A DNA stretch of 64,000 bases, taken from contig NZ_CP027218.1 of assembly GCF_004124275.1 (NCBI RefSeq), positions 4,219,501 to 4,283,500 of the forward strand. Direction: 5' to 3'. The position numbers and the translations under genes are program-made. The stretch comes from Pseudomonas sp. DTU12.3. Lineage in GTDB: Bacteria; Pseudomonadota; Gammaproteobacteria; Pseudomonadales; Pseudomonadaceae. The notes under the pieces are model-generated. The model was not told the DNA's origin. It did no database searches and was given only the letters and a program-made list of their open reading frames with translations. This document shows, piece after piece, positions 51,365 to 63,141 of this stretch (position 1 is the first letter of the stretch; every line of letters starts with the position of its first letter).

Positions 51365-52920
51365 ATTCCCCTCCCGATGCCACTTTGAAGTTGAGACTGA
51401 CGCGGGTTCCTTCCTGCTCGCGGCTGGTCAGCACGACCGAACCTGCGAAACGCTCCATGATTCTTTTGACCAACGCCAGGCCAACCCCGAGGCCGCCCTG
51501 TTTGGTGGTGAAAAACGGTTTGAACACCAGCAGTTGCTGCGGCGCGCTCATGCCCTTGCCGGTGTCGCTCAGGGTCATGCGTACACAGTCTGGCTGCGGC
51601 GTGGCGAATTCGACGCTGAGCACACCGCCCTTGGGCATGGCTTCCAGAGCGTTGGCAAACAGGCTATTGAGGATTTGCGTGAGCAGCACCTTCTGACTGA
51701 CGACTGGCGGGCAGATTTGCGGACTGAATCGCACGTCGACGCGGCTGCGCTGGATCAACGCATCGAAGGCTTCCAAGGTGTCCTCGACCGCCAGCACCAG
51801 ATCGACCGCCTCGCCGTCGTCATTCATTGGCCGCAGCGACACCAGCAGTTCTCGCACCCAGCGCGACATGCGGTCGACCTGGCTGATGATGTCGCCGATG
51901 TTGCGTTGCGCGCCGGAGCTGGCCACTTCCTGGGCCAGTTCGGCGCTGGAGCGAATGGTCGCCAGCGGATTGCGCAGGCTGTGCGCCACCGCCGAAGACA
52001 TCTCGCCGAGGGCGACAAAGGTTTCGTTGCTGATCAGTTGTTGCTGCTGGCTCTGCAGCAACGTCGCCGCACGGCGGACGATCCAGAACAAGGCGAGAAA
52101 GATCGCCGCACCACCAAAAAACGTCGCCGCCCAGATCGAAGCGAAACCACGGTCGATACGATCAACCAGATCCGCCGGTTCCTTGTAGATTTCGACCATG
52201 GCGATGACTTTGCTTTTGTCGGCGTTGAACATCGGGATGTAGTTCTCGATGAACAGGTATTTCGGTTCGCGCAGCAGACGTTGTTCTGGGCGTTCGTCGT
52301 CGATTTTGTGATAGCTGGAGGAGACCGGTACTCTCATTTCGAACGACTCATCGAGCTCGTCGTCGTCCTCGATGTGCACGCCGATCAGCTCGGCATTGGT
52401 CGACCAGATCACCGTGCGATCCAGCGCATACACGGTGGCCAGCAAAATATCCGGCAGATGTTCGACGTGATCGAGAAACTCGCTGCGCGCCGCAGCATGC
52501 GCTTCGGGATCGACATCGGGGTATTTGCCGTCCTGACGCATATCGAGCATTTCACCCATGGTGCGCGCCGGGCTGATGCCGGCGTGGCGCACTTCCGCTT
52601 CGCCGATGGCCTGGACGAATTGCGCGGTCAGCAGCGCATCGCGCTCGACGCTTTCAGTGACGACAAAACGCGTGGAGATGTAACCGAGCCCCAGCGCCAC
52701 GGCCGCGATGATGAAAAAACTTGCGAGCGAGAACCAGCGCAGCAGATTGAACTGCTCGCGCCATCCCTTGCTGACTGCTGCCGGTGCGTGCGGCGCAGGT
52801 GTTTTTTGTGCTTCCAGTCGCTGCATGGGAGTGCCCTGGAGTATTTGTATCGAGCCGGTTACAGCCATCAGTGTAGGTGGCTCTGACCGCGACACACGGT
52901 TCAATGATGCTCTTTCGCCG

Positions 52921-54017
52921 CTACTGCATCCGACTCACTGTCGCGGCGCTATCGCCCGGTGTTACTGGCGTCAAGCCGCCGTCGGCCATGGCTTTGGCGG
53001 CCGTTTGCTGACGCTCGGTTTCGTCACTGAGGAAGTCGATGATCGACTGCGCCGACGCTTCGTCGAGCCGCAGGTTGGGCATCGGGATTCGCTCGAATTG
53101 TTCATACAGTTGCAGCGCAATCGGGTCTTTTTCCGCGAGCAGGCGATCCGGTTCGCGAATCCAGCGATTCAGCCATTTGCCGTCGCGATTGCGCGTCACA
53201 CCGATCAGGTCCGGGCCGATGCTGCGCATGCCGATGCCCTGACCGTCCTGCGGGCCGAGGCTGTGGCACGACGCGCAACGGGTGCGGAACAATTCTTCGC
53301 CATTGCTCGGCGGGCGAATGTCCGGGGCGTTGGCGTAGCTTTCTTCGACACTGGGCTGTTTCCAGTTTTGCAGGGTGTTGGCCAGTTGATCGGCGAGGAT
53401 CCACGGGTTCTCGAACGGCGAGGCTTTCATCCAGCGCCCGGTGGTCTGGTTGCCGACGATCAGGCTGAGGTTGTGGTCTTTGCTGCGACCGTTGTCGACG
53501 CCTTCGATGAACAGCCCGAGCTTCTTGCGCAGGTCGGTGACGTCTTCGAATTCACCGGTGAGAAATTTCCAGCCGGGACCGACCTTGAAGCGCTGCGCAT
53601 AGGCCTTGAGCACTTCGGGCGTATCGCTGAGCGGATCGATGCTGATCGAGTAGAAAAAGATGTCTTGCCCGACGCGATCGCCGAGCAGTTTCTGCACCTG
53701 GCGCAAGCGTGCAGTTTCCAGCGGGCAGGAGTCGCTGCACGAGGTGAAGATGAAGTTGATCACCACCACTTTGCCTTTGATCAGATCATCGAAGAAATGC
53801 ACCTGCCGACCGTCCTGATCGGTCAGCAGGGTATTGGGGAAGTAGTCGCCACCCCACGGGGTGGCGGATTCACTGGCCGCTGGCGGTTCACCGACACTGG
53901 CCTGGTGCGCCAGCAGCACGCGGCTGCCGAGCACACAGACCACCAGCATCAGCACCAGGTGCATGCCCAGCGCGCGGGAACGCGGAGTTTGTGTTGGCAT
54001 GACGGCGCGCTCGCGGT

Positions 54018-54021
<4 letters not shown>
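52921..54021 (-). CDS. SCO1/SenC - cytochrome c fusion protein
   Basis: A 366-residue periplasmic protein with an N-terminal hydrophobic anchor. The SCO1 domain (about 55-195) has the copper ligands CSDSC (Cys95, Cys99) and His183 in KDHNLSLIV. A class I cytochrome c domain follows, with haem site CASCH (Cys249, Cys252, His253) and the likely Met ligand in IPMPNLRL. SCO proteins deliver copper or reduce thiols during cuproenzyme assembly. Its start overlaps the oxidase stop (ATGA), so copper supply and electron transfer for that oxidase are the likely roles. Confidence 0.92.
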
Positions 54022-56825
<2,804 letters not shown>

Positions 56826-56862
56826 CACCAGCCGCCTCATCAAGGAAGGGGTGATGGTGTTT

Positions 56863-56881
56863 TGCAACTAGTGCGCCAAGA
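56863..56881 (-). promoter_or_regulatory. Sigma54 promoter of the multicopper oxidase gene
   Basis: Read on the minus strand, TTGGCGCACTAGTTGCAAA has GG and GC exactly 10 bases apart and matches TGGCACGNNNNTTGCW at all but two central positions. The expected start near 56853 leaves about 28 bases of leader before the ATG. A regulator of the right type is encoded 3 kb away. Confidence 0.8.
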
Positions 56882-57003
56882 AATCATTTCGAGTTGTAAC
56901 AGTGACTTGCGATGCCTGTGGTGTCCCCCACTCCCCGGTGACCGGGGCTTGACACCCACTGATGGGGGAAGTTCATAAAAACTTTGGGTCATACAAAACC
57001 CCC

Positions 57004-57079
57004 GTAGGAGCTGCCGAAGGCTGCGATCTTTTGATCTTAAAAACAAAATCAAAAGATCGCAGCCTTCGGCAGCTCCTAC
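57004..57079. repeat. REPIN-like inverted repeat, family A
   Basis: Near-perfect copy with arms GTAGGAGCTGCCGAAGGCTG and complement, centre TTAAAAACAAAATC. It separates the second sensor kinase gene from the oxidase promoter and may end the kinase transcript. Confidence 0.9.
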
Positions 57080-57113
57080 AGTGAGTGATGGATTGTCAGA
57101 TGGGAAATGTGGC

Positions 57114-58562
57114 TCAGGGGACGAGTTGAAAGGCCAGGCGCACGGTGGTGCCCTCGCCTTCGCGGCTGTCGAGCGTCACGCCGCCGCCGAAGCGTTCCAT
57201 GATGCGTTTGACCAGCACCAGGCCGACGCCCAGACCACCGGTTTTGGTGGTGAAAAACGGCCGGAACGCCATGGTCCGCTGCTCTTCGTTCATGCCTTTG
57301 CCGGTGTCGCTGAGCGCTACGCAGACACCGCCGTCAGCCGCTGGCTCAAGGCTGACGGTCAATGTGCCGCCCTTGTCCATCGCTTCCAGCGCATTGGCCA
57401 GCAGGCTGTTGAGGATCTGCGTCAGTTGCACCGGCTGACTGAGCACCATCGGCGTGTGCTGCGGATGGAACACCACTTGCACCCCGGCCCTGGCGATCTG
57501 CTGTTCGAAGGCGACAAGACTTTCGTGCAGCGTTGCCACCAGATTCACCGGTTCCGGGTCATCGTTGAGCGGACGCAACGATTGCAGCAACTCGCGCACC
57601 CATTTCGACATGCGATCGACCTGGCCGATGATGTCTTTGATGTTCTTCTCGGCCGGGCCGGCATCGAACTCCAGTGCCAACTCGGCGCTGGAGCGGATGG
57701 TCGCCAGCGGATTGCGCAGGCTGTGCGCCACGGCGGAGGACATCTCGCCCAGCGCAACATAGGTTTCATTGGCAATCAGTTGCTTTTGCTGGACGGCGAG
57801 GAGAATCGCCGCGCGCCGGACGATCCAGTACAGCCCCAGATAAATCAGGCCGCCGCCGAGCGCGGTGGCCAGCCAGATCAGCGTCAACCCACGTTCCATT
57901 CGGGCGATGAGGTCTTTCGGTTCCTTGTAGATCTCGACCATCGCGGTGACGTTCTTGCCGTCGGCGTCGAACAGCGGGATGTAGTTTTCGATGAAAATGT
58001 AATCCGGCGGGATGATGAACTTCTGTTCTTCACGAGCCTTGTCGACGTCGTGGTAGCTGGCCGACACCGGGATTTTTTCGTTGAAGGCGCGATCGAGGTC
58101 TTCGTCGGCTTCGATGGTTTTGTTCATCAACGCCGGGTTGGTCGACCAGATCACCTGGCGGTCCGGTGCATAGATGTTAGCGAGGATCACGTCAGGCAGG
58201 TGTTCGATGTGATCAAGAAACTCACCCCGGGCACCTGCGCGGGCCTGCGGATCGACGTCGGGGAAATTCTTGTCCTGGCGCGGGTCGAGCAACTCGCCCA
58301 TGGTTCGCACATTGGGGATGGAAACGTGGCGCACCTCGGCTGACGCGATGGCCTGAATGAACTGCGCGGTGAGCAAGGCATCGCGCTGCACGCTTTCTTC
58401 GATCACAAACCGTGTCGACACCGCCCCGAGCGCTACCGCCACCGTGCCGATCACCGCCATGCTGATCAGCGAAAACCAGCGCAGCAGATTGAACGACTGC
58501 TTGCGCGAGCTCAAGCGTAGATTGCCCTCCTCGAGCGCAAGCGATTTCGACTGTATGTTCAT
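57114..58562 (-). CDS. Sensor histidine kinase (MnxS-like), copy 2
   Basis: A 482-residue paralogue of the kinase at 51333, with the same layout: two membrane helices, a periplasmic domain (DPQARAGARGEFLDHIEHLPDVILANIY), H-box EMSSAVAHSLRNPLATIRSSAEL, N-box LLANALEAMDKGG, DTGKGM and GGLGVGLVLVKRIME. The cytoplasmic parts are most alike; the sensor parts differ more, so they may sense different inputs and converge on one regulator. No second regulator gene is present. The ATG of MNIQSKSLALEEG follows GGGAAG. Confidence 0.88.
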   Translation of the reverse strand: MNIQSKSLALEEGNLRLSSRKQSFNLLRWFSLISMAVIGTVAVALGAVSTRFVIEESVQRDALLTAQFIQAIASAEVRHVSIPNVRTMGELLDPRQDKNFPDVDPQARAGARGEFLDHIEHLPDVILANIYAPDRQVIWSTNPALMNKTIEADEDLDRAFNEKIPVSASYHDVDKAREEQKFIIPPDYIFIENYIPLFDADGKNVTAMVEIYKEPKDLIARMERGLTLIWLATALGGGLIYLGLYWIVRRAAILLAVQQKQLIANETYVALGEMSSAVAHSLRNPLATIRSSAELALEFDAGPAEKNIKDIIGQVDRMSKWVRELLQSLRPLNDDPEPVNLVATLHESLVAFEQQIARAGVQVVFHPQHTPMVLSQPVQLTQILNSLLANALEAMDKGGTLTVSLEPAADGGVCVALSDTGKGMNEEQRTMAFRPFFTTKTGGLGVGLVLVKRIMERFGGGVTLDSREGEGTTVRLAFQLVP

Positions 58563-58960
58563 GGCGGCGACTTCCCGATACGTCCCTATAGGGTTATAGC
58601 CCACGGTTGGGTGTTTGCCCGGTTGCGGGGATATCGCCCCGATGCACCAATCCCAAACCCACCCCAAATCCCTGTAGGAGCTGCCGAAGGCTGCGATCTT
58701 TTGATCCTGTTTTTAAATCAAGATCAAAAGATCGCAGCCTTCGGCAGCTCCTACAGGGGTTCTGTGTTCATCCCCATCGTCCCCGATTCTGGGGAATTGC
58801 GCCCTTTTCCCGCCTGTCGCGCTCAGCACTTCGCAACGGCGAAAGCACTCTATCCCGGCCCTCTTGCGCCCATTCACCGCACCTTGGCATGGAAGGTGTA
58901 CAGGCCCTCTGCAACTGACCCACCCCCAAGGGGCAGGTACTTTGATAGAGGGATTAACTC
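58563..58960. other. 398-bp intergenic region with a family A REPIN
   Basis: Divergent region between the kinase and the secreted-protein genes. The REPIN spans 58674-58754 (arms GTAGGAGCTGCCGAAGGCTG). No gene is visible. TGGCATGGAAGGTGTA at 58885-58900 is a weak sigma54-like match: GG is present, but the -12 reads GT. A GAGGGA box precedes the start at 58961. Confidence 0.6.
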
Positions 58961-60307
58961 ATGCACCCTTTACTGTCCAAAACCGCGACTGTCCTGGTCG
59001 TGAGCGCCTTGGCCCAGGGCATTGCCCAGGCCGCTTTGTTTGCTGTTGATCCAGGTCCGTATACGCCGGCCAATGGCGGTTTCGCCAATTGGTATCAGGA
59101 CACCCACGGTCGCACTCTCGATCTGTGCCTGTCCAAAGCCCTCAGCTCTCGCGTGCCCAGCGCTCCGGGCGCACCTTCGTACATGTGCTCGCTGCTGCCG
59201 ACCCCCGGCGTGTTCGACGACACCCAGCCGATTGCTTTCCCCAGCAACTTCCCCGATGAAGCGTTCTGGTTCACCGGCGAAACCACCCTCGTCGATGCTG
59301 CACGCGGGATCGACCTGACTTATATCAGCGCCGTCGAAGCCGCGTTCGCCGCCGAAGAACCGGTCGAAGGCGATCAAGTCAGCTTCGCGCGGATCCGCAT
59401 TCGCGTCGATGTGCCCACCGCCGGCACCTACGTCATCACCCACCCATACGGTGTCGACGTGTTCAATATCGACACCCCCGGCCGCCGCGCGATCAACATG
59501 ACCCGCGACATTGGCATCGGCACGCCGAAAACCTACGACGGCGCGCTTAAGGGTGACATCGGCCCGTTCCTGCGCAGCGTCAACGGCCCCTACACCGAGA
59601 CCAACCCGGTGACCGGTGCCGCCGAACAATTTGTCGGCGACCCGAACCTCAGCGAGGCGGTCACCGGCAGCCCGTTCAACACCAACTACGTGCGCATCGA
59701 AGGCCCCGGCGGGATTGACTTGCGTACGACTGCGTTTGCCGTCTCCGGCAAGCTCTCGACCGTGGTCCGGCCAACGCCAATGATCACCCAGCGCAGCACC
59801 TACTCGCGTAAAGCCGGGACTAGCGCGCCGGTCGCCCAGCAGGACGTGTTCGTCCTCGCACCGCCAGCCCCGGGCACCGTCGCCGTGACCAGTTTCACCC
59901 CGGTGCTGAACATGACCGAAGCCAACTCCACCGGTGCCTGGTACGCGCAATCGTCGGCCAACCCGACCGTACCGAGCGTCCTGCAGGTGACCGCCGACAA
60001 CCACCTGGCCATCGCCAGCAGCACGCCGACCACCCTGCCCATGACCCTGACCGACCTGGTGGTGATTTCGCGCGCCGAATACAGCCTCAGCTCCGGGCAA
60101 CTGACGCTGGTGGCTTCGACCAGTGACGAAACCTCGCCGCCGGTACTCACCGCCACCTCGATCAGCGGCGCCGCGATTGGTGCGCTGAGTGGCGACGGCG
60201 CGGTGAAAAGTCTGGCCACCGGGATCTCGCCGATACCGCCGGCCAAGGTCCGCGTGACGTCGTCCAACGGCGGCAGCGATACCGAAGAAGTGGTCATCGT
60301 GCAATGA
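58961..60307 (+). CDS. Secreted protein of unknown family, first of a tandem pair
   Basis: A 448-residue protein with a signal peptide ending near IAQAA. The first 250 or so residues match the next protein closely: AVDPGPYT, WYQDTHGRTLDLCLSKA, FPDEAFWFTGET, FARIRIRVDVPTAGTYVITHPYGVD and GDPNLSEAVTGSPFNTNYVRI. The rest is beta-rich and ends with VRVTSSNGGSDTEEVVIVQ. Two Cys residues near the N-terminus (LCLS, YMCS) recur in the paralogue. I do not recognise the family. Its position next to an Mn-oxidase-type locus and curlin genes suggests an extracellular or surface role. Confidence 0.8.
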   Translation: MHPLLSKTATVLVVSALAQGIAQAALFAVDPGPYTPANGGFANWYQDTHGRTLDLCLSKALSSRVPSAPGAPSYMCSLLPTPGVFDDTQPIAFPSNFPDEAFWFTGETTLVDAARGIDLTYISAVEAAFAAEEPVEGDQVSFARIRIRVDVPTAGTYVITHPYGVDVFNIDTPGRRAINMTRDIGIGTPKTYDGALKGDIGPFLRSVNGPYTETNPVTGAAEQFVGDPNLSEAVTGSPFNTNYVRIEGPGGIDLRTTAFAVSGKLSTVVRPTPMITQRSTYSRKAGTSAPVAQQDVFVLAPPAPGTVAVTSFTPVLNMTEANSTGAWYAQSSANPTVPSVLQVTADNHLAIASSTPTTLPMTLTDLVVISRAEYSLSSGQLTLVASTSDETSPPVLTATSISGAAIGALSGDGAVKSLATGISPIPPAKVRVTSSNGGSDTEEVVIVQ

Positions 60308-60342
60308 ACGCTCACATGCCCAGATCCGCATCAGGAGGCATC

Positions 60343-62577
60343 ATGAACAAGTGGCCACGCTTTGCGCTCAACGCGCTCGGGCTCGCTCTCTCGCTGACCG
60401 GCAGTGCCTATGCGCAACTCGCCGCCGTCGACCCCGGCCCCTACACCTTCGCCACCGGGAAATTCCCGATGTGGTACCAGGACAGCAATAACCTGTCGAT
60501 GGAGCTGTGCCAGTCGCGCGCCGCCAGTTCGCGCGTCGGCGTCACCACGCCACCCGCCTACATGTGCACCCTGCTGGCAGAACCGGGCATCTACGATGAC
60601 AGCCTGCCGATGGTATTCCCCGACAACTGGCCGCCGGAAGCCTTCTGGTTCCTCGCCGAAACCAATATCCCCAACAACGGCGCCGGGTTTGGCATGGACG
60701 CTTATGTCGCCGGGATCGAAGCGGCGTTTGCCTCCGAGAACCCGGTGGATGGCGATCAGCAAAGCTTCGCGCGGATCCGCATTCGGGTGAACGTTCCCGT
60801 GGCTGGCACCTACGTCATCACCCACCCGTATGGCGTCGAAACCGTCAATGTCACCACCCCGGGACGGCGCGCGATCAACATCACCAAGGACATCGGCATC
60901 GGTGCGCCGGGCGATTTCAGCGGCACGCTCAACGGCGCCATCGGCCCGTTCCTGCGCAGCCTCAACGGCCCCTACACCGAAGTGAACCCGGACACCGGCA
61001 GCGTCGAAACTTTCGTCGGCGACCCGAACCTCACCGAAGCGGTGACCGGCAGCCCGTTCAACACTAACTTCGTGCGCATCGTCGGGCCGTCCGGCGCCGG
61101 GACCATTCAGACCACCCTGTTCACGGTCGCCGGCAAGGTGCTCGACAGCCGTCAGCAAACCCATGTCGACATCGACCGCGCCACCTATCGCCGGACCTCG
61201 GCCGGTGTGCGTGCCGAAGTGTTCGCCAAGGCTGACACCAGCTCGACGCTGTGCTTTCGCGAAACCGTCGCGCTGCTGCCCGGCCCGCCACCAACGCCGT
61301 GCCAGACCAGCCTGACGGGTGACAACACTGGTCTGTTTTTCGGCCAGCGCCTGGGCAACGGCACTCTGCCGTCGGTCGTCGTCGTGACCGCGACCAATCC
61401 GGCCGGCACCACGCGGCCGACCGCCGTTTCGGCCAAGCTCACCGATGTGGTGAAAATCCAGACCGCACGCTACAGCTGGGCCAATCACAGTCTGTTGATC
61501 GAAGCGACATCGACCGATGAAGTAGCGATCCCGGACATGGTTGCCCAAGGCTACGGGCGCCTGTCGAAAACCGGCACGTTGCAACGCATCACCGTTGCCG
61601 ACCTGACCCAGCCACCGGCTACCGTAACGGTGAAATCCGCCGCCGGCGGCAGTGACACTGAGGCCGTCGTCGTGCTCGGCACCGCGCCGGACACCGGGGA
61701 AAACCAGGCGCCAATCAGCAATGCCGACACCGGCAGCACCAGTTTCGGCGTGCCGATCACCCTCAGCCTGCTGACCAACGACAGCGATCCCGACGGCAAC
61801 ACGCCGCTGAGCATCACCGCGTTGACCCAACCGGCTGCCGGCCAAGGCACGGTCGCCCTCAGCGGCACCGCCGCCGTGGTCTACACCCCGCCAGCGGTGG
61901 TCAACGCGCCACTGACCACCACCTTCACCTACAAAGCGCAGGACGCCAAAGGCCTGGCCTCGACCACGCCGGCCACCGTGACGATCAGCGTCGCGCCAAA
62001 CCGGCCACCGACCGCCGTCGCCGACAGCGTCGCCACGTTGGGTGTGGCGATCCCGATCAACGTCCTGGCCAACGACACCGATCCGGAAGGCAACGTGCCG
62101 CTCGGCGTCGCCAGCCTGACCCAACCGGCCGCCGGCCGTGGCACGGTCAGCACTGACGGCACGGTGATCACCTACACCCCACCAGCCACCGTGACCACGG
62201 CGTTCACCACGACCTTCACCTACATCGCCCGGGACAGCTTCGGCGCCCTGTCGACGCCGGCCACGGTCACCGTGCAAGTGTCGCCACGGCCAGCGGCAGA
62301 GACCTTCACCGTCACTGCTTCAACAGTGCAGGCACGAGCAGGTGGACGCTTCAACTGGGACTTCACTGGCACCTCGTCAGTGACCACCGGCAACACCATC
62401 ACCGTGCAGGTCACCACCCCGACCGGGCTGGTCACCCTCGGCACCACCACCGTACCGGTCACCGGTCGCTGGCGGCTGACGCTGAACAACACGACGGTAG
62501 TGCCATCGGCCAACCCGACCGCGACGATCCGCTCCTCCCAGGGCACCGTGCGCACGGTCTCGGTGACCACGCTGTAA
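60343..62577 (+). CDS. Secreted protein with paralogous N-terminal domain and Ig-like repeats
   Basis: A 744-residue exported protein starting at the ATG behind AGGAGG; an earlier ATG overlapping the previous stop has no ribosome site. After a signal peptide (ending near GSAYAQ), residues to about 450 repeat the plan of the preceding protein. Two Ig/cadherin-like units then follow, each with SDPDGN or TDPEGN, LTQPAAG-x-GTV and TTTFTY; the unit FTYKAQDAKGLASTTPATVT is typical of bacterial Big_9 domains. A last beta domain ends VRTVSVTTL. An adhesin or matrix protein is likely. Confidence 0.82.
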   Translation: MNKWPRFALNALGLALSLTGSAYAQLAAVDPGPYTFATGKFPMWYQDSNNLSMELCQSRAASSRVGVTTPPAYMCTLLAEPGIYDDSLPMVFPDNWPPEAFWFLAETNIPNNGAGFGMDAYVAGIEAAFASENPVDGDQQSFARIRIRVNVPVAGTYVITHPYGVETVNVTTPGRRAINITKDIGIGAPGDFSGTLNGAIGPFLRSLNGPYTEVNPDTGSVETFVGDPNLTEAVTGSPFNTNFVRIVGPSGAGTIQTTLFTVAGKVLDSRQQTHVDIDRATYRRTSAGVRAEVFAKADTSSTLCFRETVALLPGPPPTPCQTSLTGDNTGLFFGQRLGNGTLPSVVVVTATNPAGTTRPTAVSAKLTDVVKIQTARYSWANHSLLIEATSTDEVAIPDMVAQGYGRLSKTGTLQRITVADLTQPPATVTVKSAAGGSDTEAVVVLGTAPDTGENQAPISNADTGSTSFGVPITLSLLTNDSDPDGNTPLSITALTQPAAGQGTVALSGTAAVVYTPPAVVNAPLTTTFTYKAQDAKGLASTTPATVTISVAPNRPPTAVADSVATLGVAIPINVLANDTDPEGNVPLGVASLTQPAAGRGTVSTDGTVITYTPPATVTTAFTTTFTYIARDSFGALSTPATVTVQVSPRPAAETFTVTASTVQARAGGRFNWDFTGTSSVTTGNTITVQVTTPTGLVTLGTTTVPVTGRWRLTLNNTTVVPSANPTATIRSSQGTVRTVSVTTL

Positions 62578-62586
62578 GCCTGATCC

Positions 62587-62608
62587 CCGGCCACTTTCGG
62601 GTGGCCGG
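62587..62608 (+). terminator. GC-rich hairpin after the tandem pair
   Basis: CCGGCCAC and GTGGCCGG form an 8-bp stem with loop TTTCGG, 10 bases after the stop codon. No T-run follows, so it may be a weak terminator or a stabilising end before the curlin genes. Confidence 0.45.
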
Positions 62609-62649
62609 AACCGACTTCGAACCGGTTAACGCCCGACAGGATGTGAGCC

Positions 62650-63114
62650 ATGAACACGCCGACCGCCGCCCTGCTTTGCCTGCTCCTGTTGTGCAGCAGT
62701 GCGGGCGTGCGTGCCGACGACCTGATGGACAACGACGACCTGGCCCCGACCAGCAGCGACCTCGGCGAACTGCCCCCACCGGTGGGTCAGCAAGCCCTGA
62801 TCGATCAGCTCGGCCAGGCCAACGTCGCCCTGCTGCAACAGAACGGTCAGTCGCTGCTCGGGCAGATCGTGCAGTCGGGCAGCAATCAGGAAGCCTACAT
62901 CCTGCAACAGGGCAGCGACCTGATGGCGCTGATCAACCAGAACGGTTCCGGCAACGCCGCCTCGATCACCCAGAACGGCAGCCACAACCGCGCGCAGATT
63001 TCGCAAAACGGCAACAACAACGACGCCAGCATCGAGCAGGCCGGCACGGGGCTGCAAAGCGCCGTGACCCAGTCGGGCAACGGCATGAGCGTTTCGGTCA
63101 AGCAATATCGCTAA
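62650..63114 (+). CDS. csgB: CsgB-like curlin (minor subunit/nucleator)
   Basis: A 154-residue secreted protein. After a signal peptide (to about VRADD) and a short linker come curlin repeats of about 22 residues: LIDQLGQANVALLQQNGQ, LLGQIVQSGSNQEAYILQQG, LINQNGSGNAASITQNGS and AQISQNGNNNDASIEQAG. The spacing Q-x-G-x2-N-x5-Q is that of curli subunits, which stack into amyloid. CsgB nucleates fibres on the cell surface. It precedes the CsgA-like gene by 27 bp; secretion genes csgEFG are not in the window. Confidence 0.88.
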   Translation: MNTPTAALLCLLLLCSSAGVRADDLMDNDDLAPTSSDLGELPPPVGQQALIDQLGQANVALLQQNGQSLLGQIVQSGSNQEAYILQQGSDLMALINQNGSGNAASITQNGSHNRAQISQNGNNNDASIEQAGTGLQSAVTQSGNGMSVSVKQYR

Positions 63115-63141
63115 GCACTGCAAATCATCGGAGAGATCATC

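Noticed and set aside
56826..56867. TTG start for the multicopper oxidase at 56867
   Set aside because: That TTG lies within the -12 part of the sigma54 promoter and has no ribosome site.
58931..58946. GGGCAGGTACTTTGAT as a sigma54 promoter for the secreted-protein gene
   Set aside because: The transcript would start about 4 bases before the ATG and would lack the GAGGGA ribosome site.
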